This document shows, piece by piece, positions 1 through 8,521 of a DNA stretch of 64,000 nt. Source of the DNA: Microseira wollei NIES-4236 (GTDB lineage Bacteria; Cyanobacteriota; Cyanobacteriia; Cyanobacteriales; Aerosakkonemataceae); NCBI RefSeq assembly GCF_020521235.1, contig NZ_BLAY01000033.1, forward strand, positions 1-64,000, written 5' to 3'. The position numbers were made by a program, and so were the translations under genes. The number at the start of each line of letters is the position of its first letter. Position 1 is the first letter of the stretch. The notes under the pieces are model-generated. The model saw nothing but the letters and a program-made list of their open reading frames with translations, did no database searches and was not told the origin of the DNA.

Positions 1-129
1 TTGGCGTTGGGAACCAGCGCTACTGCCCAAGGAGGCAATGTAAGACCAAAACCGTATGGTCGCAAGTCCACTACGGTCAAGGCTGTTGCTGATGAATTGG
101 GAAGCCCGCGCTCTATCGCTTTGCGATGA
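1..129 (+). pseudogene. tnpB: C-terminal tail of an IS200/IS605-family TnpB (partial at window edge)
   Basis: The frame is open from base 1 and ends at TGA 127-129. The 42 residues contain GTSATAQGGNVRPKPYGRK, which resembles the basic tail that follows the last RuvC motif in cyanobacterial TnpB proteins. Only the extreme C terminus is in the window, so it cannot be told whether the rest of the gene is intact. The stop codon lies inside a small hairpin (109-132), as expected for the overlapping guide-RNA scaffold at the right end of these elements. The element abuts the truncated molybdopterin oxidoreductase gene downstream, so it probably inserted into that gene. Confidence 0.7.
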
Positions 130-132
130 GCG
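109..132 (+). other. Hairpin at right end of IS605-type element (putative omegaRNA scaffold end)
   Basis: The arms cgctctatcgc (109-119) and gcgatgagcg (123-132) pair around a three-base loop. The hairpin overlaps the TnpB stop codon. In IS200/IS605 elements the 3' end of tnpB and the element's right end encode the omegaRNA scaffold. Assigning that role here is inference from position and shape. Confidence 0.4.
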
Positions 133-159
133 TCGGGTAGTTCACAGAAATTACTCTTC

Positions 160-1512
160 TTGATTACTGGTAATCTTGGCAAGAAAGGGGGCAACAATTT
201 TCATAGCTTCTTTATACCGTTCGTCGGTCACTCCGAGCCTAGTGGCCCAGATGGGTCGCTGCACAAAACTGCCGTTACGGGTTTCCCCGAAATTGCCCAA
301 CTGTTTCCGCCGAACGTTCTCCCGGCTGAGATTGACACCGACCATCCCAAGAGAATCCGCGCCCTGATTGTGGACAGCGCCAACCCCCTCGTCTCGGCGG
401 CTGACACTAAAGCTTATCGCCAAGCGTTCGAGAAACTGGAATTGTTGGTAGTCATCGACGTAGCCATGACAGAAACGGCTCGCGCAGCCCACTACGTGCT
501 TCCAGCTTCCTCCCAGTTTGAGAAATGGGAAGCAAGTTTCTTCAACTTGGACTTTCCCACGAATGCTTTCCATTTACGACCGCCGCTGTTACCTCCCCTT
601 GCGGACACGTTGCCCGAACCCGAAATTTATCGTCGTCTTGCCCTAGCCGTGGGGGTGATTCCGGAACGATTTCCCCTGCTGGAAGCAGCTGCCCGCCTGC
701 ATCGAAAATGGCCCAGGTTGGGGATTTATTACGGGGCGCTGCTTGTGGCGATCGCATTACAACCGCAGCTTAAGCTAATACTACCCTTTGTCTTGCAAGA
801 TTCTCTGGGAAAAACGCTCCCCGATGGGGCTGCTTGCACTGCACCCTTCTGGGGTGCCAGTCACCTGTACGTCAAACGTCACGCTGCTGCGGTAGCGCGC
901 ACGGGCTTGAAGGGACGCGGATTGGCACTGGCTGAGGTGCTGTTTGAGCGGATAATCAACCAACCCAGCGGGACGCTGCTAAGCGTTCATCGCTACGAGG
1001 ATACCTGGTCGTTTATCTGCCACAAAGATGGTCGGGTGCATCTGTTCGTCCCCCAGATGGTTGAGGCACTCCAAGCATTGGGCGAGCAGCTGTGCGATGA
1101 CTCAAAAGACTACCCTCTGATCCTGATAGCTGGGGAACGGCGTGCCTATAATGCCAATACTATCTATCGCGATCCGCGCTGGAGAAGAGATGACCCGGAA
1201 GGGGCTTTGCACATTCACCCCTCTGATGCCCAGCGATTTGGACTGCATGATGGTGAATACGCCATCTGCTCTTCGTCGCGGGGTGGCGTGACGGTGCGGG
1301 TTCAGTTTTGCGACAGCCTCCGTGCGGGTGTGGTGAGCTTGCCACATGGTTATGGTCTTGATTATCCGAATGAATTTGGCTCAAGCACAAGCTATGGCCC
1401 GTTAATTAACCTGCTCACGGATGCGAAACACTGCGATCCGATCAGCGCTACACCGTTTCATAAGTACGTGCCTGTGCGTTTGACGCCTGCTCCTTTTCAC
1501 TCCAATGCCTAG
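160..1512 (+). pseudogene. Molybdopterin-dependent oxidoreductase, C-terminal part (5'-truncated)
   Basis: The 450 residues correspond to the C-terminal half of a DMSO-reductase/formate-dehydrogenase-type molybdoenzyme. The frame opens with ITGNLGKKGGNN, like the internal TGNxGxxGG motif of the family. It continues with an ADTKAYRQAF...LVVIDVAMTETARAA segment typical of the third domain and ends in a molydopterin-dinucleotide-binding domain (about residues 320-440, with LHIHPSDAQRFGLHDGE and a late VSLPHGYG). The N-terminal Fe-S and catalytic domains are missing. The frame runs back without a convincing start to the TnpB stop at 127-129, so an IS605-type insertion probably removed the 5' end. 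The TTG at 160 is only the first possible start. Substrate cannot be inferred. Confidence 0.75.
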
Positions 1513-1601
1513 ATGGTCGGTACAGTAATCCAAGCCATCTCAACCTCCGGGGTACTCCCGCCACAGTGCGTTAGTACTTGGCGGTGATGGGGGATAGGAG
1601 C

Positions 1602-1637
1602 GTTGATTGAATGGGTTCGATGCCCGTTCAATCAACC
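1602..1637. other. Subterminal hairpin at left end of IS605-type element
   Basis: A perfect ten-base inverted repeat, gttgattgaa (1602-1611) and ttcaatcaac (1628-1637), encloses a loop with its own ggg/ccc pairing. It overlaps the tnpA stop. IS200/IS605 transposases recognise such subterminal hairpins in single-stranded DNA. It could also serve as the tnpA terminator. Confidence 0.5.
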
Positions 1638-2035
1638 GGAGAATCTTGCTTCTCCACGTAGGCTTTGAGTTGGTCAACCGTGACCCCGCCACACGATGCG
1701 ACGAAATAAGCTCCACTCCAGAACACAGGCTTTTTGTAGAGCGCGTTGATTTCCAGAGCAAATTCCTTGCGAATTAATCGACTTGAAACCGTTTTGAGGT
1801 TATTCACCAGCTTGCTCACTTCGACATCTGGCGGATAGCTAATCAACAGATGAACGTGATTGTCTTCGCCGTTGAAGTCGGTTAGGGTACTTCGCCACTT
1901 CTGGCAGGTTGCAGCAAAGATTTCATGCAGGCGGGTTAACATCGCTCGATCAATGACCTTTTTACGATATTTGGTCACAAGCACTAAGTGTATATTGAGG
2001 TCGTAAACGTTTCTGTAGCCCTTTTTTAGAGTCAT
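1628..2035 (-). CDS. tnpA: IS200/IS605-family transposase TnpA (Y1 HUH)
   Basis: This is a Y1 single-strand transposase that cuts and rejoins hairpin ends of the element. I chose the ATG at 2035 (MTLKKGYRNVYDLN), giving 135 residues, close to the usual 130-150. The HUH metal motif is seen as NHVHLL, and the catalytic tyrosine is the Y in QLKAYVEKQ near the C terminus. The gene is divergent from tnpB, with only about 25 bp between the two start codons, as in IS605-type elements. The frame looks intact, so TnpA may still be active although its TnpB partner is frameshifted. Confidence 0.88.
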   Translation of the reverse strand: MTLKKGYRNVYDLNIHLVLVTKYRKKVIDRAMLTRLHEIFAATCQKWRSTLTDFNGEDNHVHLLISYPPDVEVSKLVNNLKTVSSRLIRKEFALEINALYKKPVFWSGAYFVASCGGVTVDQLKAYVEKQDSPVD

Positions 2036-2060
2036 GGCGCTAAATGCTATACTAGACCCT

Positions 2061-3354
2061 ATGCTACTCACCTATCAGTACAAACTCAACCCGACCGACA
2101 GCCAGGTTTTGACCCTTGAGACTTGGGGTGAGTTGCTGCGTCGTCATTGGAACTATGCGCTGGGTCAGAGACTCGATTGGCTGAACCGAACTCGATGCCC
2201 GATTGACCGTTGTAGCCTTGTTTCTGAGCCAATCGGGGAGATTCCAGAGAAAGTTGATTACTACTTGCAAGCATCAGAGTTACGTCAAACAAAAGAACTG
2301 TTTCCTGAATACAAACAGATTTATGCGGACTGTCAGCAGCAGAATTTGATGCGACTGGACAAGGCTTGGAAACGTTGGTTAACGCCTGATAAGAACGGGA
2401 AACGTGGCGGTAGACCCCGATTTAAGAAGCGCGGCGATATGAACTCATTCACCTTCCCACGTGTGAATTGTCCTCTCATCCGGAGCGCATCTACTTGGTA
2501 ATCGCTTGAAACTATCCAGGATTGGTGAAATTGAGGTAATTTTGCATCGCCCAATCCCCGATGGTTTCACGCTCAAACAAGCCACGATTCTGTATAAGGC
2601 AGATGGCTGGTATGTCAGTCTCTCACTGGAAGATGGAACGGTTCCTGAACCAATCCCTATCGATGAAATCAAAGCATCGGTCGGGATTGATGTCGGACTA
2701 GAAAAGTTTCTCACGACTTCGGATGGACAGTGCATCTCAGTTCCTCGGTTCTATCGCAATGGACAAGCAAAATTAGCGCGTCAACAGCGCAAACTATCCC
2801 GTCAGCAAAAAGGCTCGAAAAACTATGCCAAACAAGCGAATAAAGTTGCAAAACAGCATTTGCACGTTGCTCGTCAGCGCCAAGAGTTTCATTACCAAGT
2901 GGCTCACTGGCTCTGTGCGGCGTATGACCTGATTTCGTTTGAAAACTTGAACATCAAAGGACTCGCCAGAACCCGACTGGCGAAATCGATTCTGGATGTC
3001 GCTTGGGGCGCGTTCCTCAACATTCTGCAAGCAGTAGCGGTCAAACGCGGCAAGCAAACCGTTGAAGTCGATGCCAAGCGAACCAGTATCGAGTGTTCTG
3101 GATGTGGGATACGTGTTGAAAAAGTGCTGTCTGACCGGGTTCATAGATGTCCGAACTGTGGATTAGTAATTGACCGGGATTGGAATGCGGCGATAAACAT
3201 TTTGAGTCGAGGATTAAGGACGGTTGGACTACCGTTCTCTGGCTGTGGAGGCTTAGAGGTTGCTCAGCCTGTGAAGCAGCAAATTCTAATTGCGAGATTG
3301 GAAGCCCCCGCTACACCGCGCAAAGCGGTTAGCGGTGGGAGTTGTCACCCTTAG
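2061..3354 (+). pseudogene. tnpB: TnpB RNA-guided nuclease, frameshifted
   Basis: TnpB is the RuvC-type, omegaRNA-guided nuclease ancestral to Cas12. The N-terminal half starts at ATG 2061 (MLLTYQYKLNPTDSQ) and ends prematurely at 2501. The rest resumes one frame over, where GAHLLGNRLKLSRIGEIEV is readable from about 2482. A one-base change near 2478-2482 would restore one ~430-residue protein. RuvC acidic residues are present in GIDVGLEKF, FENLNIKGL and DRDWNAAINIL, as is the CSGCG/CPNCG zinc ribbon. All catalytic residues lie in the downstream piece, so the two pieces as written cannot make a normal enzyme. It is paired divergently with tnpA at 1628-2035. Confidence 0.85.
3305..3339 (+). 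other. GC-rich hairpin at tnpB 3' end (putative omegaRNA scaffold end)
   Basis: cccccgctacaccgc (3305-3319) pairs imperfectly with gcggttagcggtggg (3324-3338) just before the tnpB stop. It is placed like the hairpin at 109-132, at the right end of the other IS605-type tail. The guide-RNA role is inferred from family knowledge. Confidence 0.4.
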
Positions 3355-3474
3355 TAGATGATGCGCTGACGCGCAAACCGCGCAAGTGCATATCCATCCA
3401 CTTGAGCAGCCATTATTTACCAAGTTTTCCCTAAGTTCAAACAAACTTTTCACCAACAGCAAATAAAAACATGG

Positions 3475-4383
3475 ATGCCCCACTCCGATCGAGAACCTGC
3501 TCAACTCATCGACACCCTAAAAATCCTCCCCACACATTGGCGTATTGTGCCTGTTAATAGCAACAAACAACCACTGGGATACTCTTGGCAAAACCATCCT
3601 TTTTCGCCAGAACAAATGATTGATTGCCTCGCGCACCGAGATTATGTTTCAGTATTGGGAGCTGATAACACGCCCTACGATGTCACGCCTACTGGAATTG
3701 GACTATTGTGCGGTCAAACATCGAAAGAATTCTTACTAGCAATAGATGTAGACGGAACCAGTGCAATGGCTTTTGTCGAAGAATTATCTCGCGGCAATGG
3801 ACTCCCTCTAACTGTCGCCTTCACCTCCGGCAGATCGGGCAGAGCGCAGTATATATTCTCCCTACCAAACAGACAATTTAAGTCCCGCAAAATTGTGACT
3901 GCTCCAGGTGAAGCTCTCGAACTTCGTGGAGAAGGACATCAATCCGTTCTGCCACCCTCACCTCATCCTATCACCGGGTTCTACCGCTGGCTCAACAGAC
4001 CGGATGAAACAGATGTTGCTCGCGCACCCAATTGGGTAATTAACTTACTTGAACACCCCCTTTCACCACCTCAAAAATCAAAGCGTATTCCTACCCCACG
4101 CCCATTACCTCGTACCTCACCAGCTTCAACTTGTGCAACAACTATCGAAAAAGCAAGACTTCTACTAGAAGTCATTCACCCCCGCTACGCAGACAACTAC
4201 GAATCGTGGATTTTTATCGGCATGGCGCTCAAATACATCAGCGATTCTCTGCTGCCTGACTGGGATACCTGGAGCCAACTAAGCAGTAAATATTGCCCCG
4301 GTGAATGCGAGTATAAATGGGCAAGTTTTCGGGGGTTTGGTATCACCGACCGTACTCTTTACCACTTTGCACACCACTCTTAA
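3475..4383 (+). CDS. Primase-polymerase-like protein (Prim-Pol N-terminal + PriCT-2-like)
   Basis: This 302-residue protein resembles the bifunctional DNA primase/polymerase family found on plasmids, phages and integrative elements. The N-terminal region (about 10-195) has the WRIVPVNSNKQPLGYSW opening, the acidic LLAIDVDGTSAM segment and the FTSGRSGRAQYIF segment that matches the Prim-Pol catalytic core. The C-terminal 90 residues (ARLLLEVIHPRYADNYESWIFIG...) resemble a PriCT-2 domain that usually links to a helicase. No helicase domain follows, so the protein is short for the family. It is the first gene of a collinear block running to 15161, with four bases to the next ORF. ATG 3475 is used; an overlapping ATG at 3471 is out of frame. 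Confidence 0.75.
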   Translation: MPHSDREPAQLIDTLKILPTHWRIVPVNSNKQPLGYSWQNHPFSPEQMIDCLAHRDYVSVLGADNTPYDVTPTGIGLLCGQTSKEFLLAIDVDGTSAMAFVEELSRGNGLPLTVAFTSGRSGRAQYIFSLPNRQFKSRKIVTAPGEALELRGEGHQSVLPPSPHPITGFYRWLNRPDETDVARAPNWVINLLEHPLSPPQKSKRIPTPRPLPRTSPASTCATTIEKARLLLEVIHPRYADNYESWIFIGMALKYISDSLLPDWDTWSQLSSKYCPGECEYKWASFRGFGITDRTLYHFAHHS

Positions 4384-4386
4384 ATC

Positions 4387-4842
4387 ATGGAAACAGACCG
4401 CAATTCTTACAATCTAAATGATGACCAAGTTCGCTACGAATTTCTCATTCTGAACTACGAGCTAATTGCTGCTATTGCTTGGAAAGGCTATCTAGAAGAG
4501 GGCAGAGGTTGCGTCGTCATCGACAACAGTTCCAACCAGGAAACGCGGGAAAATCTTAATCTAAAGTTCTACAGGCTTTTAGATACCGTTCCAGGTTTTT
4601 ACCTGGGAGAAAAAAGTACTAACTTTCAAGCCTTAATGCACGGAAAATGGCCTGATGCCGAAACCAGCCGCCGCGTAGCAGAATACGATCCCGAATGCAA
4701 AGTGCTGGTATTTGTTTGGTTCGCAGGAGAAAAAGGCGATTTTCTGATCCAGGGTGTTTCTGTCCCTCAACTGCCACCACCGCTGTGCTACCAGAGACTT
4801 CTGCCTCGCCTTGCCGAATTCCAACTAATAGCCGACCGTTGA
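4387..4842 (+). CDS. Hypothetical protein of the replication block
   Basis: I do not recognise this 151-residue soluble, acidic protein. It starts four bases after the primase-polymerase stop, so the two are probably cotranscribed. There is no signal peptide or membrane segment. A LVFVWFAGEKGDFLIQGVSVPQ stretch near the C terminus suggests a beta-rich fold. Codon use and spacing match its neighbours. The role is unknown; accessory replication or partition of a mobile element is only a guess from context. Confidence 0.6.
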   Translation: METDRNSYNLNDDQVRYEFLILNYELIAAIAWKGYLEEGRGCVVIDNSSNQETRENLNLKFYRLLDTVPGFYLGEKSTNFQALMHGKWPDAETSRRVAEYDPECKVLVFVWFAGEKGDFLIQGVSVPQLPPPLCYQRLLPRLAEFQLIADR

Positions 4843-4956
4843 CTTTAAAACTTGGGAAAAGATTGGCGCTGACGCGCTGCCAATGTGCAATAACCCTTCT
4901 CGTCGGTTAGACTGACACCAACTGACATCAAAATTCGTGCCGACTTATGGTTAGCA

Positions 4957-5652
4957 TTGAATAGTCAACCCGAACTTTTGATGAAGGTCATCACGTTCTC
5001 CACAACTGAAACTCATCTGATAGAAGGTTTTAAGCAGAGCAAGTATCTGGAGGGCGAAGACTATTTAATAGCTGACTTGAAAACTGCCTGGGAGCAAGCT
5101 TATTTCCAGCATATTGAAGAGAAAAAACGCTCTGAAGGACTATACGGTTTCAAGGTAAACACGCGGGTGGTGCAATCAATTCCCAAGCAATACGTCAAAC
5201 CAAAAAAATATCCTTACGATTATTTATTTTGCTTCGTCGTTGACCTTGAACCAAAAGCTGAAAAACCTGCGCTTGTTCACTGGGATAATGTTGACTCTCC
5301 CACATTCTCTAATCAAGAAGAGATCAACTTGTTTTCCATCTGCCCTATTGAGCAAGTCAAAATCTCAAATCAGGTTTGCTACCAAATCAGTACGGATGAA
5401 AAATTTTACCGCGCTTTCGTAGGTTTCTCCAGTAAAAAAGTTGCTCGTTCTTGGTGGCGACACATTAAACGAGAACTAGGATACCTCAGCCAATTAGTTG
5501 AATTACCACCAGCCGAGAATCCAACCGGGTGCAAATACAACTATATTGCTACCGATTGGCAACAGAAAACCCTGAAAGCCAGGTTGCGGCATCTTCAAAT
5601 TGTCGCCAGTTGGGACTTAACAAAAGTGAAAGACAAACAGAACAAAATTTGA
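4957..5652 (+). CDS. Hypothetical protein of the replication block
   Basis: The 231-residue product has no motif I can assign. It is rich in aromatic and lysine residues and lacks signal or membrane segments. The C-terminal third is basic (RSWWRHIKRELGY, WQQKTLKARLRHLQ), which would suit nucleic-acid binding, but this is inference. The start could be the TTG at 4957 or the ATG nine codons later (MKVITFSTTET, 4981). The latter is plausible because the sequence becomes protein-like there. Confidence 0.55.
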   Translation: MNSQPELLMKVITFSTTETHLIEGFKQSKYLEGEDYLIADLKTAWEQAYFQHIEEKKRSEGLYGFKVNTRVVQSIPKQYVKPKKYPYDYLFCFVVDLEPKAEKPALVHWDNVDSPTFSNQEEINLFSICPIEQVKISNQVCYQISTDEKFYRAFVGFSSKKVARSWWRHIKRELGYLSQLVELPPAENPTGCKYNYIATDWQQKTLKARLRHLQIVASWDLTKVKDKQNKI

Positions 5653-5697
5653 GCATTTTGCTCGTTTAACAGATGCGTGAATTGCAAGAAGCGCTCT

Positions 5698-6315
5698 ATG
5701 AATTTAACTGCCAACCGCCTACGCTCCTGGTATTCCAGTGTCGTTAGATCTGACACAGACGGCTTCTATTGCGACCATCTAGCTGTCTGTCTTCTTCTCG
5801 AAATTTGTGCTGCTCAAATAGAAAATAATGGCTCCCCTATCTTAACCAGCTTTGACGAGCTAGCTCTTGCTCTCAAAGCTCCTGCCTATGAAATTAAGCA
5901 TTCGTTAGAACTCTTACATGAGTTGGGTTTAATTTCGATTTCCTATCCACACGAGCCAGAACTGCTTCTGGCTGGAGCGATTTACATTTATCTGAGCGAA
6001 AGGGAAATTTCATATCTGTCAGATAAAACTCCAACAATTGACCGAAGCGGATACATTTATGTAATAGGTTTTGGTCAAAGCAATTTCTACAAAATTGGAC
6101 GCACGAATAACCTCAAAAAACGAATCTCTACTTTACAGACCGCCTGTGCGTTGCCTTTAGAAGTTGTTAAAACTTTCTTTTGTCATGACGTTGTGGCTAT
6201 CGAAAAAGCCACTCATGCTAAATTTGCTCACTTCAGAACAAAAGGTGAATGGTTTAGTCTCGATTTTAAACAACTCAACCGGATCTTAAATTGGCTAGAG
6301 GTGTGTCGCCATTAA
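5698..6315 (+). CDS. GIY-YIG family protein with N-terminal winged-helix-like region (T5orf172 type)
   Basis: The C-terminal ~90 residues start at SGYIYVIGFGQSNFYKIGRT, the GIY-YIG core as found in T5orf172/Mug113-type nucleases. They contain KKRISTLQTACALPLEVVK and end in an EKATHAKFAH...GEWFSLD segment typical of that subgroup. The N-terminal ~100 residues (SFDELALALKAPAYEIKHSLELL...) read like a replication or helix-turn-helix domain. ATG 5698 is preferred over GTG 5677. Likely role: a small nuclease or DNA-binding regulator of the mobile element. Nuclease activity is not proven by the sequence. Confidence 0.7.
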   Translation: MNLTANRLRSWYSSVVRSDTDGFYCDHLAVCLLLEICAAQIENNGSPILTSFDELALALKAPAYEIKHSLELLHELGLISISYPHEPELLLAGAIYIYLSEREISYLSDKTPTIDRSGYIYVIGFGQSNFYKIGRTNNLKKRISTLQTACALPLEVVKTFFCHDVVAIEKATHAKFAHFRTKGEWFSLDFKQLNRILNWLEVCRH

Positions 6316-6438
6316 TAGCTCCCTGTAATTAGTCAAATCAAAAATTAATGAAATCTCCAGATATTGACCTAGAAAACCAATACAGTTTTGAGCGAAATAC
6401 TCTCGTCATCCATATTCAAATTTTGCCTAAAACTGAAA

Positions 6439-6669
6439 ATGACCAGCCGCCACATTATGGAAGCTCGCTTTTCTTCTCAAGACAATTTGGAAGAATCTGG
6501 CTTCAAAATATATGGAGTTATCGGCAGAATTTTTACCAAACCAGCTTTGCGATTGAGAGTGGGAATTTACCATCGTTTATTTTGGGAAATTCCCGCTGAT
6601 TGGGTTTTTGAGATGCCACCTCAAATTTTCGATGCACTTTCATCAGATGATGGACTCTTCTTACCATAA
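6439..6669 (+). CDS. Small hypothetical protein upstream of thiF-like gene
   Basis: A 76-residue protein (MTSRHIMEARFSSQDN... to SSDDGLFLP). The frame extends back to TTG 6388, but the upstream 17 residues look less protein-like, and an overlapping frame starting at ATG 6348 competes there. It has GVIGRIF and VGIYHRLFWEIPADW stretches and no known motif. Its stop overlaps the start of the ThiF-like gene (ATG 6650), which suggests translational coupling. It could be a remnant of the PRTRC B protein that often precedes ThiF, but I cannot show this. Confidence 0.45.
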   Translation: MTSRHIMEARFSSQDNLEESGFKIYGVIGRIFTKPALRLRVGIYHRLFWEIPADWVFEMPPQIFDALSSDDGLFLP

Positions 6670-7516
6670 CGCTATTCCTATCCTCCTAGCTCCTCACAAA
6701 CAAATCCAATTTATTCAAGTTGGGTGTGGGGGGACTGGAGGATTTTTAGCACCTATGCTGGCTCGGTTGATTTTTGCCTTAGAAAAAGTTGGAATTAATG
6801 CTTCTGGGATTTTGGTAGATTTTGATAATGTGGAAACAGTTAACGTTCCCCGACAGAACTTCTGCGAAGCTGATATTAGCTTCAATAAAGCTGATGTTTT
6901 GGCAACGCGGTACAATCTAGCTTACGGAATCAAACTAGGTGCTATCGCGTCCCCTTTTAATGCCACAATAGTCAAACGGCAATACTCCAAACTCATCATT
7001 GTAATTGGGTGCGTTGACAACGCCACTGCAAGGAGCGAACTCGCCAAATCTTTGGAGCCTGACTTCTATTATGACTCCTCGCAACTTCCCCAAGTTTGGT
7101 GGCTCGATTGTGGCAATTTTGGCGAAGGAATTCCAGCCGGACAAGTCTTACTTGGCAGCACCAACCAGTTTGACCCCCAAAAAGCCTTTAATAACCCCAC
7201 AAATCCCAACTTCTGTATCAATCTTCCTTCCCCTATTCTCCAACATCCAGAACTGCTTGTTTCGCAACCAGAAGAATTATCCACGCCTCACATTTGTTGT
7301 GCAGAAATAGCAAAAAGAAATGCACAAAGTCTCTTCATTAATCAACGAGTCGCGGCTGAAGCTATTGAGATGCTGTCTCAGCTAGTATTAACCAAAACCT
7401 TGCGGCGCTTCGCTACATATTTTCATTGCGGCAGTGGGAGTACTCGCTCTCGCTATTGTTCAAAAGAAACTCTTTTGTCTTTTTCACCAAATCAGTCAGG
7501 TATCGCTCGCTCGTGA
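6650..7516 (+). CDS. ThiF/E1-like adenylyltransferase, PRTRC-system type
   Basis: ThiF/E1 proteins adenylate the C terminus of ubiquitin-like or sulfur-carrier partners. The nucleotide-binding GCGGTGG loop follows IQFIQV near the N terminus. A downstream DFDNVETVNVPRQNF motif matches the acidic and arginine residues that contact ATP. The C-terminal ICCAEIAKRNAQSLFINQRVAAEA block is characteristic of the ThiF of PRTRC cassettes, the ParB-related, ThiF-related gene sets of plasmids and integrative elements. ATG 6650 gives 289 residues; an upstream ATG at 6608 overlaps the previous gene more. The other PRTRC proteins are not clearly present, so the partner is unknown. Confidence 0.7.
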   Translation: MDSSYHNAIPILLAPHKQIQFIQVGCGGTGGFLAPMLARLIFALEKVGINASGILVDFDNVETVNVPRQNFCEADISFNKADVLATRYNLAYGIKLGAIASPFNATIVKRQYSKLIIVIGCVDNATARSELAKSLEPDFYYDSSQLPQVWWLDCGNFGEGIPAGQVLLGSTNQFDPQKAFNNPTNPNFCINLPSPILQHPELLVSQPEELSTPHICCAEIAKRNAQSLFINQRVAAEAIEMLSQLVLTKTLRRFATYFHCGSGSTRSRYCSKETLLSFSPNQSGIARS

Positions 7517-7604
7517 TTTGAGGTTTTTTTTCTGACAATTCAAAATTAAGAGCGCTGACGCGCCCATCTTTGTAGTAATGTTTCGGATTTTATTGCCACT
7601 AGAA

Positions 7605-8060
7605 ATGAGCCACTTTTCCTCAGTCAAAACCACGCTTTCACATCGAGAATCCCTGCTAGCTGGACTCCAAACAATTTTGGAAACAATAGGGATTACTCCC
7701 TCGATTGAGAGCCACGATTCCCCTGTAGATCTGATCAACGCTTATGACCGAAATAATCAACAACAAGCCGAAATTATTATCCGTCGTCAGCATCTACAGG
7801 GCTTATTAGACCTTGGCTTTCGCTGGAACGCCGAACAAAACTGTTACTCAGCCGTCATTGATGCTTGGGATTTCTCCAGAAATCTTCTAGGAAAGCATTT
7901 TGAAACAGTCGAAAATTTCCTGGAAGAATTACAAATTGCACATAACACGGCTTTTATCAACATCCTGTATCCTGAAGATCTTTGGTCACGGGAAACCGTC
8001 ACCGCAGAGGACGGAACTATTACCACTACGCTGACCCAAAAAACTGACGTTTACGCTTAA
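7605..8060 (+). CDS. DUF1257 (Ycf35-like) protein
   Basis: Starting at ATG 7605 the protein opens MSHFSSVKTTLSHRESLLAGL, which matches the conserved start of the DUF1257 family (plastid Ycf35 and cyanobacterial homologues). A 9-residue upstream extension is possible but would bury this start. It is about 151 residues, close to the family size. The biochemical function of the family is not established. It is followed after only three bases by a DUF2997 gene; the DUF1257-DUF2997 pair is common in cyanobacteria. Confidence 0.75.
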   Translation: MSHFSSVKTTLSHRESLLAGLQTILETIGITPSIESHDSPVDLINAYDRNNQQQAEIIIRRQHLQGLLDLGFRWNAEQNCYSAVIDAWDFSRNLLGKHFETVENFLEELQIAHNTAFINILYPEDLWSRETVTAEDGTITTTLTQKTDVYA

Positions 8061-8063
8061 ATC

Positions 8064-8261
8064 ATGTCTCAACCAATCCAAATCAAAATTACTCAAAGCA
8101 AAGGACAACCTCTAAAGGTTGAAGTCTTCAATATGATCGGTGAAAGCTGCACCGAACTCACTGCACCTCTCCACCAACTAGGTGTAACGCAAACTCAGTT
8201 GAAGGATGAATATTTTGAGGAACCTATTCCAGTTAAACCGACAACTGATATCAACCTCTAG
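8064..8261 (+). CDS. DUF2997 family small protein
   Basis: The 65-residue product (MSQPIQIKITQSKGQPLKVE...GESCTELTAPLHQLG...LKDEYFEEP) shows the DUF2997 pattern: an N-terminal beta hairpin, a conserved G..C.EL segment and a C-terminal E(Y/F)xEEP. It starts three bases after the DUF1257 gene. Function unknown. A strong hairpin at 8305-8330 follows and probably ends the transcript. Confidence 0.7.
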   Translation: MSQPIQIKITQSKGQPLKVEVFNMIGESCTELTAPLHQLGVTQTQLKDEYFEEPIPVKPTTDINL

Positions 8262-8304
8262 CTTGCCTTGTATGTAGAGGAGAATCAACCCAAAAACTCT
8301 ACTT

Positions 8305-8330
8305 GGAGTGGTCTGAAAACAGACCACTCC
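8305..8330 (+). terminator. Perfect 11-bp stem-loop after DUF2997 gene
   Basis: ggagtggtctg (8305-8315), loop aaaa, cagaccactcc (8320-8330), followed by a moderately T-rich tract (ctttgccattttt). The stem is perfect. The shape fits a factor-independent terminator, although the T-run is not immediately adjacent, so partial termination is possible. Confidence 0.6.
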
Positions 8331-8353
8331 CTTTGCCATTTTTGTAAATAACA

Positions 8354-8521
8354 ATGTTTAACACCTCACAACTTACTCTGCTGTTCAAAGCCGGAATTGC
8401 TACGATTACTATCGACACCCCAGCGGCTTCCGAACCCGCGCTAGTCGAGAAAATTGTCATCGATTTACAAGAACGCTACAGAACGATACTCCAATGGGAT
8501 TGTGGCAATCAATTTCTATAG
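8354..8521 (+). CDS. Short ORF overlapping the DNA polymerase start
   Basis: A 55-residue ORF opens at ATG 8354 (MFNTSQLTLLFKAGIATITI...) and ends at TAG 8519-8521, 28 bases inside the polymerase gene. The amphipathic beta-like start and the VEKIVIDLQERYRTIL helix look protein-like. Its overlap with ATG 8494 suggests translational coupling. I recognise no family. Confidence 0.45.
   Translation: MFNTSQLTLLFKAGIATITIDTPAASEPALVEKIVIDLQERYRTILQWDCGNQFL

Noticed and set aside
151-573. Minus-strand 140-residue ORF opposite the molybdopterin gene
   Set aside because: No motif, and it overlaps a frame with clear homology.
6348-6599. 83-residue ORF before the ThiF gene
   Set aside because: The overlapping frame ending at 6669 continues further and is coupled to thiF; at most the first ~30 codons could be coding.
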